Source of the DNA: Pithys albifrons albifrons | Lineage: Eukaryota > Chordata > Aves > Passeriformes > Thamnophilidae | Assembly: GCF_047495875.1 (NCBI RefSeq) | Contig: NC_092497.1 | Coordinates: 76,369,463 to 76,433,462 of the forward strand | Direction of reading: 5' to 3' | Length of the DNA stretch: 64,000 bases | Made by a program: the position numbers and the translations under genes | The notes under the pieces: model-generated | Databases searched by the model: none | Told to the model about the DNA's origin: nothing | What the model saw: the letters and a program-made list of their open reading frames with translations, nothing else | Shown: positions 49,143 to 62,000 of the stretch, piece by piece | Position numbering within the stretch: the stretch's first letter is position 1 | How the letters are laid out: every line of letters begins with the position of its first letter

Positions 49143-50660
49143 TATTGCATGCTCATCACACTGCTTGAACGCCACTCCCTAGAACTAAATTTTTAGCCTA
49201 CTGAGTTTTAGGAATTTCACAGAAGTTCAGGACAAAGCAAGTTACATTTCTATAACCATGATAAATTAGGAATAATTACACTATAAGTGATCCTTATGAT
49301 AAGTTTCCAGCTGCCTGGAGTAGAAATCTGGGTCACTACTTCACTGAGCAATAATCTAAGATATCAGTACACTGCTTATTCCAGGTAAATTGCCCTCTTT
49401 CCACCAAAGTCAAAGCAGTGATCCTTCTCGTGTCCATGAGCATCTTCTGAGCTTGTCTGAACTTTGTCAGTGATATGTTTTCTGTGCATAAACTAGAGAT
49501 GTTTTATGTATTGTATAGAAAGCTTTTTTAATGTTATCTTTATTTACTGACTTGCCTTTGCCTCTTATTAATTTTAATGGAATTTTTTAAAGATTGCCTT
49601 TTATATGGCAGGAAAACTGACTCAATCTATTTTGGATATCAGAGAGATGAAATTTATATGAAACACAGTATGTCCTTCATCTTAACCAACTAGATCCCCA
49701 ATCTGGGGGAATTCACTGCTACTACTACTAAATGCAAATGGCCAACAAGTCAGCTCAGTAGCAGAATAGCATGGGTATCTGCTCGTATCTAAAGTTTACT
49801 TATAGATCTGCTTCCGAAAAATTCCAGAGAATTATGGAAATTTTCCTATCAGAATTGAGGAGAAGATCATTGTTTTGCATACTCTTTGAGTGGTTTTTTT
49901 TGCATTAAGGTAGCCTGGATGTACAAGCCACTCCGGGCCAAGCTCTTGCAAAGCTATCAGCTTACATTAACAACATATTGGGAAGCAGGTATTCAAGCCT
50001 ACTAGCCTTGGTCTGTGTCGCAGGAATAGGCTTTAAATAATGCTTATGAAAAATCCTTTTTAGAGGTATGTGGGACGGGAAAAGTAAGCTTCAGCAACCT
50101 ATTATTGGAGACTTTTCCTTGAATAATTTTTTTATTTGTGAGCCAAATACTGCAGTAGTTAAGCTGCAAAATTAAGGGAATGTGCTTTGCTTTTAGTGGA
50201 AATTAACACTGGTTTTCTCCAGGCATTCAATCACTTAACTCAGTTGTCTTTTTATATTATTCAAATGTGATACGCATTAGTTAAACATAAGTGGTGAAAG
50301 AATCGTGTTGCAGAATGTCTCTCTTGAGAGAAGTATGTTATAAACATTTCTACTAATGGAATATTTATGTTAATGTAAATTAACTGCATAAGTGTGGCAA
50401 ATCCTTTAAAAGGTGAACATGAAGTTCCTGCTGCACAGTGGATGCTTCTATTCTTTCATTACTTGTACAGCACGAAGAGTGGTGCGCAGGCTTCTGCCGT
50501 AGCCATCAAGGAGTTTGCAAATGCAACTTTTGTGACCCTTAAGAATCAAATAGTGTCATACAATGAAAATATAGTGCAGATTTGTGTGATGCTGAGACAG
50601 GAAGGATGTTTTGCAGAAATAATTGTAAGAACTGTGATCTGAGAAAAAATGCAAAGTGAA

Positions 50661-50692
50661 CTGTAGGACAGCAGACTCTGTAGGACAGCAGA
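50661..50692 (+). repeat. Near-tandem duplication of a 15-bp word
   Basis: CTGTAGGACAGCAGA occurs at 50661-50675 and again at 50678-50692, separated by two bases. Confidence 0.9.
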
Positions 50693-51020
50693 TTAAAACA
50701 AAGTGGAGATAGTTCTCATTTCAAAGTGGGTGATCAGTTGCCAACATCATTAGAGATAATGACAGGAAAAACTTCAGTTATTGTCTCTGTTTCCTATTGC
50801 TTAGAGTCATAAGATCAGACACTGTTGGGGTGACGCAGGGGACTGGTAGCAGACCTTGCTTGGAAAACATTTCCAGTGTTATAGCTGAATTCAAGACCCA
50901 AGTGCTTATCAGAGAGAGCTTTAATACAAGCTTACCTACTGGAAGCAACTGCTTTGTAATTCCCTCCAGATAACCTTACTGCAATCTCTGAGCTTCTGTT
51001 TTTGTATATGTATAGATGCA

Positions 51021-51079
51021 CATATGCATAATCTATATCTATCTATATCTATATAGATATATGTATATGTGTGTGTGTG

Positions 51080-51110
<31 letters not shown>

Positions 51111-51115
51111 GTATA
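51021..51115. repeat. Compound (CTATAT)n (TG)n (AT)n microsatellite
   Basis: TCTATATCTA units lead through a small palindrome (ATCTATATAGAT) to a (GT)n run and then (AT)n. The overlapping isoleucine/tyrosine-rich open frames on both strands are translations of this repeat. Confidence 0.9.
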
Positions 51116-54100
51116 GTGCACCCCTGAATCCTCCTATGAGGAAGGGATTGGGCACAGCAGCTTCAAGGATGACAGAACAGAAGAGACAGTTGCACCATCC
51201 TTTGGAAGACAGCACAGCAGTCAACAGAGCCATGGCTGTTCTAATAGTGTCCATCACTCTGCCTTTGCCCTTGTGTGTAAGGTAAAACAGAATCCCTAGA
51301 GGTTTGAGAAGTGCAAAGTCCAGTGAAGTTGTGCCCAGGTTTTCCAAGCATATGGGGATTTATCCAATTCCCTCTTTTGAAGTCCCCTAACAAATTTGAG
51401 GACCGTCCACTAAAAAAACCTTCTATTCTTCAGTGGTTTTGTTTGTTTGTTTTTGCAGGATGCAAATTTGTTATCAAAATTATTTGTATTACACAAAGTG
51501 CTCTTTCAACTGTGTTTTATTAATTCAGGAATGGCAGTGATAAGATCTAGTTATTTCTAAGGAATTTGGTATGAAACATCTCCCAAATGGGATCAGATTA
51601 CAAAGTTAATTCAGTTCCCAGTTAGGCTTTTCAGTGAAGTGGTTAGATTTTTGACAGCACTGAGGCTCCAGTGGGCCTGGTATTCATTTTTAGGAATGGG
51701 AGCTGGTGAGCACTTCTGAAAATGTAACCTTTTCTACTTAAATATTTGTGTGTTTTCTCCCAATCCCATTTTGAATGAAGTTATGTGATATTTTTCCATT
51801 GTTACTTTCAGAGACTGTTTCCTTGTTTAATAAAGAAAATCAAATAGTTCTACAAGAGTGCCACTGCATTTCTGTGTATTGGGGTTTTCATATTTTTGTG
51901 ATTATTTGTTTGTATTTTGTGATTTTCATTATATTTAAACCCCAAGTGTTCATAAATAGGTGCACAAAAGAAACTGCAAATACCAGAATGACTTACACAG
52001 TAGTAATAAATCCAAGCACTAAATTTAAAATACAAAGTTGTTATTTGTACGGGCAATTAACATAAATGACAGTAAATCCACAAACACATGCCAAACTAGG
52101 ATTTTTGCATACGTAAATCAATTTGCCTTAACACCTTGTTCCTTGGATAAATATGGCAGTTTTATGTAACTTATATCTTTCCAAGGACTACAGATTACTT
52201 TCTTCCTCTGGAAATCAGTATGGTGGCCTAACCACATTAAATAGTCCTCTCATCCAGATTTTTCTTTCATTATGATTTTATCTCTTGAAATATCTTCCAT
52301 TTTCAGATGTTGTGAAAGTTGTTAGGTTTCAATCCCTGATGGATACCTGTGAATACTTACTAAAATACACACCATGTAGCCAGGCTGGTATGCTGCTGAT
52401 GCCAAATGAGTGAAAGACTCCTCTAAATCTTTGTCACCAGTGTCACCTAACTCGTCGAATTGTCTCTATAATCATCTTCCCCCTAGCATTGTCTTCGTCC
52501 TGACAGTTCTGCTTCCAGCCTTCATGATGCACACCATGCCTCTGGCATTGATGCTTTGCATCTCTCCCAGTCTCTCCCTACCCACTGATGCCATTTGTGA
52601 GTTTCTTATTCCAGAACTTCACAAATACCTGCTTTCTATGCTGTGCCAAGAAGGCACTAATGCCTGCATTAAAGTGTTCTCAGCAAGAAAAGCCAGCTTC
52701 ACTAACGATTTGTATTGTTCTATTCTCCTTTGTTTTGTCATCTGTGTGACTTTTAGCACATCACCTTTCTCCTCCCTCTGTTTGTCAAGTTGACTTCTGA
52801 ATTTTGGATGTATTTCTGAACAAGTAGAAAAATATTTTCCTTGCCACTGTAGCATGTCTGGCATATACTGGAGTGTTAGTTTTGATATAGGTAGTTATTA
52901 ATAGTTGCAACAATTCATGAACTGCTACTACTGGTCAATGTCAACTGTCATAATAGTGACCTCTATTTAAATCTTATGAATCACTACCTAGTGAATAAGC
53001 ATGGTTAACTGCAAGTCAAAGTGAAGGTGAGAAATAAGCTGTGACTTCTCTAACTTCTTTTTAAGTGTTACCTCATCTTTCCATGCTACCCCCACACCCT
53101 TTGGCTATTCACAGACTCATTGCCTTTTTGGTCTGACTCTGAGCTCAGTGTGTCAGGGATTCTTCATGCTGTTGTTTCCTACTGCACACTACTAGCACAG
53201 TGGTCCATAGCTTGCGTCCTTGCAGGATTCCTGATTGTGATGTTAGTGCTTTGCTATATAGGATATACTAATGTCAAAGATGGCATGAGATGGAGAGGCA
53301 TGGAGGCACTATGCTGATCTTTGTTCCTTGGAAGTGGTCTCTGGTTCAATCTACAGAAAAGGGTGGGTGGGATACAGGTGGGATGGGGGTCTTCAGTTCT
53401 CCCCCACCTCAGCTGAGCTCTGGCCATTTCATGTCTGTTCAAAGGGTTCATTCTGCAGACCAGGCTGTCTGGCCCTCTTTTGCAAACACTCAGATCAGTT
53501 TCAGCATATGAAAAAAGAAAAGGTCTGGTTGCATGGATGTGGGGAAGAGGCAGCACTGTTTAGCTCCAGCAGAAAACTAACCTTTCTTTCCATCTTTCTT
53601 CTTCTTTTCCCCCTCCTCCCCCGAGCCCTGCAGAGAGATTAGCAATCAAACTGTAAATCCCCCAAGTACAGAAATTAGTAAACCTCCCATCCCCTCCCCA
53701 AGAGGACATGTTTGCTGACAACAGCCTCATTCAATCTGACACCTGTTTCACTTTAAAACAGACCCCTATAAATCGAGTGACTGTAGTCCTAGGTGGCACT
53801 GCAAAATATTGTGGAAAATATGGCTTACAACCCCAAGAAGAAGGGGGAGTAGAGAGAGTGGGGGTGGGCAAAAGGCACTATCTACCATAAAAACCTGGCA
53901 GCTTTGTGCAAGTGCTGTTGCTTTTAATTTAAATGCTCATTTCTTATTCTATTTTCAGATCCTCTCTGGGATTTTAGGAATGTTGAGACGTGCTGGTTAT
54001 AAAGCCCTGAGTACAAAATGGTCATGGATGGCTGGAATGAGGCATGTTCTAGTGGAAACAAATCACTTGTCAGTAAGCAGCCTTCAAACTTTTGAACAAA

Positions 54101-55424
54101 AACCCAAAAGGGTCAGGGAAAAAACATGTTCGTTGATTTAAAATGGCTGGATGCAGGTCATCAGAAAGACATAGGCATCAATATTATTGAGGACTCTTCA
54201 GATCTATGTAAAATTAGAGTTTTAAATGAGGTTAAATACTTTGAGGGCAACCACAAATGGAATGAGCAGCTTACATTAAACAAAAAGGTCACACATTATA
54301 AAGTGTGGTTAATACCAAAATGTAAAGCCTGTACATCACAAACCAGTTGCAGAATGGAGCTCAGTTGTGAAAATTGCATTTAGGTGTATTTATCATGGAT
54401 GTTTATGAGGAAGACTGACTATGCTATATCTACTGAAATTTATAAGGGTGACCAGTATTCCTGTAGGTGTCTGTGATTCATTAATAGTTTTGTTAGTTTA
54501 AATAGTTTAGCTTAGCTTTATAGTGATTTGTTCGTAAGTCTGTTTACTCAGCTCTGTGTTGGTTTTGACTCCAAATGAAATTCTGCAATGCAATTGTTAA
54601 TTTTTTTAATATTTGCTTGCAAGACCCATAATGAGGTTTGTGACCCATGTACCAATGATGATGACAGATCAGCCCTTCTTTTTTCTGTATAATATTTCGT
54701 GTTTCTGTGTGAAATGAATAATGTTGGTCTATAATAAATTGTGTAAGGTGGATGGATTATAATCTTTGTGGGACATCATGTTAAATCTCCTACTGTAGCT
54801 TGGTTTCATAAGAAAACAAGGCTTATGCAATCTTTCTTTATGATCAGTCTGTCTGTCTGCTAGTCACCCTCACAAGCAGTTTCTGAGCTTGTTCAGTCTT
54901 CAGCTGGATTTGAAGAGTGTTTGCGTATAATTATGTTTTGACTAGATTTGTTGAAACTGCTTTCTGGCTAAAAGAAGAGAGGTGGAGGCAGTGCCACTGC
55001 AGAGGGGAAGGCAGGTAAACCAGTTGTCAGATAAGTAGTCAAAATGGGGGTCTGTATTATAGTACACATTGTTTTGTGCATTCAGTGGGGACTGATGAGA
55101 CAGCTCTGGACAGAGATGACTGGGGAAAGAAATCTGAAGGGACAAGGATTTGACCTCCATTAAGTAACCTCGTTTCATTTCAGTGTTCATGGAATAATTT
55201 CATTTTCATATGGAAAACAAAAAAAAAATAAAGGCAATGACTCTGTGTGGTAAAATGTGAGCTTCAAAGATTGTGTTCCTGAGGTTTACTATGCTAAGTG
55301 AACATTGTTCTGCTTTCAAAAGGAAGAAACTGAGACACTTGCTTCACAGAGTTTTGACTTGCTCAGAGGCACTGTGTGACTCAGCAGCAACCAGGTACAG
55401 CATACAGACATGTTAAGGTATCTT

Positions 55425-56070
55425 AAAATCAGAGAATCATTTAGGTTGGAAAAGACCCTTAAGATCACTGAGTCCAAGCATAACTCTTAACAGTGCTGAG
55501 CCCACCACTAGACCATGCCCCTAACCACCACATCTACATATCTTTTAAATACCTCCAGACACAGTGATGACTTTACCACATCCTGGGCAGTCAGTTCCAG
55601 TGCTTGATAGCCCCACTCCTGAAGATATATTTTCCCCAATATCCAATCCTTTCCCAAACCAAGGTGCAGCTTGGGACTCTTTCCTCTCATGCTACCGCTT
55701 AAAACCTTCACCTGGCTACAACCTCCTTCCAGGTAGTTTTAGAGAGTGAGAAGATTCCCCCTGAGCCTCCTTTTCACCAGGGTAAACAACCTCAGCTCCC
55801 TCAAGCTGCTTCTCATCAGACTTCTGCTCCAGATCCTTCACCAGTTCTGTTATCCTTCTCTGGACACATTCCAGCACCTCAATGTTGTTATTGTAGTGAA
55901 TGGTCCAAAACTGAAAACAGGATTCAAGATGCAGCCTCACCAGTGCTGAGTACAGGGACAAGATCACTGCTTCTCATCCTGGCCTGTGTGGCCAACAGCT
56001 TGCACAGACCTTCAACCACCACATGTCCTAGCCTTCCCAAATATTCTCCTTCCTTGAGCCCTTGGAACTT
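55425..56070 (-). mobile_element. CR1 LINE copy, reversed, older
   Basis: The left end shows a diverged reversed CR1 tail (ATCAGAGAATCATTTAGG, then GGTTGGAAAAGACCCTTAAG, then ATCACTGAGTCCAAGC). The rest follows the CR1 3'UTR and polymerase C-terminus. A minus-strand frame at 55716-55967 reads LYSALVRLHLESCFQFW and then EVLECVQRRITELVKDLEQ, the recognisable end of the CR1 reverse transcriptase with several changes. It is 5'-truncated and inactive. It is more diverged than the copy at 47.7 kb and may belong to another CR1 subfamily. Confidence 0.92.
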
Positions 56071-59000
56071 ATCAGTGGTCCTGATTCCTGCCTTTCGGGT
56101 TGCTCTTTGGGTCATTTAAATCTGCATCTGCTTGTATTGCAAGAGGAGACCATTTCTTGTTTAAGAGCAATCTCTTGCCATCCACAAAGGCAGTTGTATG
56201 TGTTGCCATGACAAAGAAAATGTCTTCCAAATGCCACTGAAGAAGGATTGCAAATTTGCCTGAAGAGAGCTCCAGGTGTTACAGACAAAAGCACTCCTGG
56301 TGCCTGAGTTAGTTTTGCTTGGAGTTACATTGGAAGTTGTCTGTAATACCCTGCTCTGCTCACCTGCCTTAGAGAGGGCAGCTGATATTCATACTACTCT
56401 TCTTTCCTGACCTTTCCATCACGTGAAGGACATTCTGAGACCATGGGGAGGAGTAATTGTGGGAGACATTCCATGTCTTCTCTTTAGATGCTACACTGCC
56501 TGGATGCAGTTTGGGTTTCTCAGCTTTGGTGCAGATATGTTTAAAAAACACCTTATATTTGCATTAGGAATGGCATTGCCCTTACATGGAGAGTGCTGTT
56601 TTAGTTCCTTCTGCGCCACTCAAGTTCTGTGTTGAAGGCAGATGATCCATTGTAGGCTGCTCTGGGTGCTGGGGTGGAGGAGTCAGGAGGCAAGGAGTAA
56701 GACTTGCTCCTAGTGCCTTGGTTAGTTTGTATATAGGAGTGCTGAGGTTCTGGGAAAGTGCTAAAGGGTGAGGGGTAGTGAGGAAGGCAGATGTACTAAT
56801 GCAAATTGCTACTGCACCTTCCAGTAAGACAAGCTGATTTCTCTATGCCCAAATGAGCATCATATGGGGAAAGGACCTGTAGAAAACATAAACCTTGATA
56901 CTACATTCATTTCTGGGACAGAATTAGGTTAGCTGCTCATGTGACTTGAATTTAATGTACGTGCACACACACACAGAGGTTTTGATTTTTATCACATGGC
57001 TGCCAAAAATAACAGTGAAACATGTAAGTTAAACATACTGTTACAACACAATGGCACTTCATTAGTGTTCAAGGCAGCTCAGGTTTCCTTCTGAGCACAT
57101 CGCCAGCAGCCAGTAATGGAAGAGTCCAGAGGGCAAATGAAAGAACACTGCAACTTCATGGCATTTTACTCTAAACACCAGGTATGGTCAAGGTTCCTGG
57201 TGAGTTCCTCAGTGTGTGGATTTAGAATCTTCAGGAATTATCTGTCACAGTGTTCAATTTAACTTAAATATGGTAATACCAAATTGTCTGCTCCTGGAGT
57301 TTCTTTCCAAATTAAACCAGTTTGCCATATAAATAATTTCTCTCCAGTCAACAGAGTCTCTCCTCTGTAACTCTTATTCTAATCTTATTTTCATAACTTA
57401 CTACTTCTCTTTCAATTAACACTTCATTTACATTCTTTAGTTAGACACTGTAAGTGTAGCTTTTTGAAATTCTTCCCTAATGCGACTTTAGTGCTGCCAC
57501 TTCAGTTAGGGGCATAGTAACAACTAATCTCTGCTCCTGTACTTCTGTTGCTATCTTGCATGATGACTTCTCAGAAGTTCTGAATTAATGCAGGTCAGTT
57601 AATAATTTGGGGCTACATGGCGATACGATGCCTGGAAAAAAGTCCATCTGTAATCTGAAAATCTTATGGGACTGTTGCATAACTTGAGGAACATAATAGC
57701 TCGTTATGTAGAAGTCTGTAGTGTGAGGATGAGTAAACATGATTAGTATCACTAAAAAAAAAAAAGGCTGTATTTCTTAAGCACTCTTCTCACCATACAA
57801 CCTTGTTGTTGCTCCAGGTACTGGTAGATGTTGTAAGGAAATGCTTCTGCTCTGGAGTCCTGTTTCCAGAGTCCTGTCACTTACCAGCTCATCCTACATA
57901 TTGGCATAGTACAACCTCTGCTCTGAGTTTCCTTCCTAAATGTGGCAGGTGTCCTGCTGCTGTAGAAACTCTTGCTATGCTGTTTTCTCCATTCTGGCCC
58001 ATTTTAGCCTGTATGTCATTCAGCAGTTGTCAACAGGAGAAGAAGAAAAAGTAAATCCCATTATTTTCTTAGGAAGTATTTTTTTTCAAAGTTGATGGAG
58101 TAAAACACATCAGCTAATATCTATAAATTGTGAGTATTTGTCTGTGTGAAATATAAGATTTTTTCCACCCTGCCAGCAAGGTATTTTTTTTAGCTCATTA
58201 TGTAATAAGAATTCAAGATGAGATCATGATAGCAAGACCACAGCAGTTATCAGGGAGTGTCCTGGAGCACTGAGCAACTGGCATGGTAGAGAGGGTTGTT
58301 ACAAAATTGTTTTTAAAAGTAATTCTGGAATCCTAAACATCTTTCTGCTTATTTTAATGTTCGTATGCAATATGTTGAATGTCTATGTCCTGAATTATGC
58401 TGCTAGTAGATCCTCACAGCTGGTCTGTCCAGTTACTGTTGACTAGTAGGATCAAGTTTCTGTGTTAAAACTTTAAAAATAATTTAGTGATAGCTATGTT
58501 TAGTGACATCACTTTAGCACCAATATAACTTGACTCTCCCTTGCACTCTGCCTGAGACCATACAACAGCTGTGTTGTACCCATATATGTCCCAGCACTTC
58601 AGGCACAGTCACAGTCAAATTTTTAGAAACAAGGAATTACAGTGTCACTGATTAGTACATCTCCCTCAGCTCTGAAGGCTCTGAATTCACTACACAGATT
58701 CTTGAGCCTTCTTCAGTCTTTACAGACCTTTGAAGAAGTGTTAAAATTTTCCTAAAAGAAAGGCTGGGCTATTTTTAATAATGTTGTTCCTTTTAGGATG
58801 AAAAACAAGAATTGGGATGCAGAGCACTTCCTCCTAAAATACTGTATTGCCTTTATCATCATTTAAGTGCAGCAGGGCAACATTAATAGGTTTACGTATT
58901 AATGAAGAATAGTGTTATTGAAATAATAATAGAAATACACTGATCTGCCCAGTAGAAAGGTTTTGCATGGAGAACCTTAATTGTTCAGGGACAATTATTT

Positions 59001-62000
59001 CTGGAAAACCTCCCATCACCTGTCTTCCCTACCTACCTGCACTGCTATTTTCATGCTGTTGTGATTTGGTATCACTTGGCACTTCTGTTTATTAGTAAGA
59101 TAAAATGCACCGCAGTTACTGGCCAGAGTTTGCTCTTAGCTACGTTACTGACAATTTAGAATAAGTTGGCTAGTGTCATTGACAGATGCTGAGCTGTGAA
59201 CAGAACTTGTCTGCCTTTTTCTATCAGTCAGGGATTTCTTTTTACTCATTTAAGAATACATTCTTTTCATATGTAGTGAAATAGGGTCAAAATCAGAATA
59301 TTTTCCCATCAATTAAGAAAAGCTCTTGCTGCAGATAATGGTGTAATCTCCTGATATGAGTGGAAGGGCACTCCATAAAAAAGTAATACTGTTGTCTCAT
59401 GTGTCTCTAACTGGCATGTAATGCTATCCCTTATGTTTGTATTTCACAGGACAGCTAGTTTAGAGGATGCTGGTCAAAGTTTTACTCCGTCCTTACCATG
59501 GGAGGGATGGGAGAGCTAGGTTTTCCCACTCCAGCTCCAGGTCGAGTATAAAGCTGTCATTATTGTAGCCTTCAAGTCTGTGTGGCAAAGATGTCTGAGC
59601 AAAGTCCACTCAAGGCTGTGCATGAATTTAACCGTCCCTGCTGGCTCTCCTTTTGAAGTCCAGGTTACAGAGGGATTCAATGGGTAAATCTGGCTGTACT
59701 GTCACTTTCACCCTGGAGAGGGTGATTTTTTTTTTTTCAATCTGATTTTTGTTGCAGACATTCTTGAAAAACCTGTCTGAGGTCTCTGGCGGTGGTTGAT
59801 AAAGTTGAGGTATTAATGAAGAGAAGAGGTCATAATGCAACCTGTGTGATTGATCCTCAGAGCTGTGGTCTGCTTTCTCAGAGGGACAAGCCACTGCCAG
59901 TCTTCTAGGAAAGCTGTGTGGTCTACCAGAGCTGGCTACTGGCTTCTGTTCCCATCTTGTTACAAAATTCATTCTGGTTAATAATAAATTCAGTTAAAAG
60001 CTATCTCAATAAAATAGTCTGACGTGGCTTATCAGACTCAGTATTGTGTCAGGAAGCCAAAAGATGCTTTTGCTCCCAGTTTTCTCAGTCTTCTTTTTTA
60101 ATTGTAGGCAAATTTCTCCCACCTCCACTCAAATCCATTCTCAGTCCTACTTGTTAGAGACAAATTTCTTTGGGAAGAGGCTGTATTTCAGGGTGTGCTT
60201 ATAGGTTGTCCAAAGAGGCCATGTCTGAGACAGGAACCTCTGAAATATGTGAGCCTCTGTGCTACATGTCACTGTTACAGCCCTAAATGAACCAGTGTGT
60301 CCTTGAATGATGAGTCGCCTGCTCTCTCTGTAACCTACAGTAGGTTTGGGAAGTGGCTCACTAAACCCAGTTTTCATAGAAGAAATCAGATCTCGAAGGA
60401 AGAGAGTAAAAGGAGAGGGACAAGAAGGTTGATGCAGTTGCCTGAGTTAAGATGATGAAACATGGTAAGAGATGTGTGGTAGATGTAAGGTAGAGTCTGG
60501 TTTGGGAGCAAAAGCACAACGGTTGCAACTGATACGGCAAATCGGTGAAGTGGCTCAAGTAAGGGTCCAGATGTTTTGCCTGTCCTCTGCAGCCATGACA
60601 AGCCCTAGCACAATTACTGGGTCTGAGTCTGCAGGCCTTAGGGATCATAGTGCATGGGGCCTTTGCACTCCTCTCAGTTTGTGACTGACCACGAATGCAG
60701 AAGTGATTTCCTCTCCTGCTATAATTGAACTCTCCCTGGCTTGATCCCAAGCCCCATGGGAGAAAATTGAAAAGCAGATAACCAAAAAATTTCTCCTCTT
60801 CTTTACCAAGTTGTAAATGTAAAGAAATTCAGCTGCAGCTGGAGTTAGGATATTGCAGAAGTGGTGGTAGTGAGAAGAAAATAAGTCCAATATGTTTTTC
60901 AGTTTAAACAAGAGGAAAAGCTTGGCAACTTCATGAGGGCATTTGCTCAGTTTCTTTTAAAAATTTAAAGAGTCAAGACAAGAGTGCAGAAAATATTTTA
61001 ATAATATCAACACTTCATTTCATAGCTACCTTGTTATGTTCTTGGTCCTCCACTGAAGGTAAAACTTTGAGAACTGACAGTCATTAGTGGTATATTGCCA
61101 TTTGCTCTACTAGGAAAGTGGTTGTAAATGACTGATAGAAAGTGGTGTGAAAGGGCCAGTTAGCATTATGGATGGAAGCAAAATACAGATTTATAAGATT
61201 AAGATTATTTAATTGCCAGGCAAAACAAAATGTAAGATACATCATATAACAGATGGTTCAGTAGAGAGGTGAGGATTTAGTCACATCTATTAACTTTTCT
61301 CTAATAAAATCACTGCTTTACATACCATGAATTTTAAAGGTAATCTTTGCAAAGGCAGAGAGGAAAAAAAGATACTTCAATGCACTGCAGAATAGTGATA
61401 TAGGGCATAAAAGTTAACATAAAGCCCTTAAAAATAGAAGATTAGATGTGTCCAAACAAACAGAAGCAGGCATTTGAGTTCCATAAATCAAATGGGCACT
61501 GCAGGAACTTAGCTACGTTTGTGAATTCTGGCCCATTACTGATACTAAATGGGTGATTTCACAAAATAAGAAAAATCATGTGTTTTAGTTACCCCACTCA
61601 CTTACCTGATTTGCCTGTGCAACTGTAGCAACCTTGCCAGTTGGCTGACCTGCAATTCTAGGTAGCTAACACTCAGAGCAAAATTCTAAATGTGGCAGCA
61701 TGTGTGACAATGAGCAAAGGACAGAGCTTCTGTAGCCACGCTATCCAAGCAAGCATTGCTTCATAGCTTTAGTGGATCACCTACTGACTTCCTCCTTCAT
61801 ATTTGAATACAGGTTACTTCATGAAATAGGATACTAGGGATTGTACATGTATCCAAAAGCAACATCAATCTATTGCAGATTGGTTTTCCTGTTTCAGAAA
61901 GCATGTTCACATACACAGTCTTGAAAGAAGGTGGGAGTGAAGCCAACGTAGAATTAACCACACTGAATAACTTGCACATTTTCAATGAAGTCTTTCATGT

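Larger units (their letters stand above)
48716..55424. other. Intergenic region between CR1 copies
   Basis: No gene was recognised on either strand. The 127-codon frame at 52410-52793 and the 110-codon frame at 53809-54141 show no domain or homology that I know and are probably chance. Small repeats at 49105, 50661 and 51021 are listed separately. A C/T-rich patch lies at about 53600-53620 and an A-run at about 55218-55229. Confidence 0.6.

Noticed and set aside
51016..51285. Tyrosine/isoleucine-rich frames on both strands
   Set aside because: They are translations of the compound microsatellite at 51021-51115.
52410..52793. 127-codon + strand frame with leucine/serine-rich hydrophobic stretches
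   Set aside because: The hydrophobic runs come from T/C-rich DNA. No family resemblance was found and nothing around it suggests a gene.
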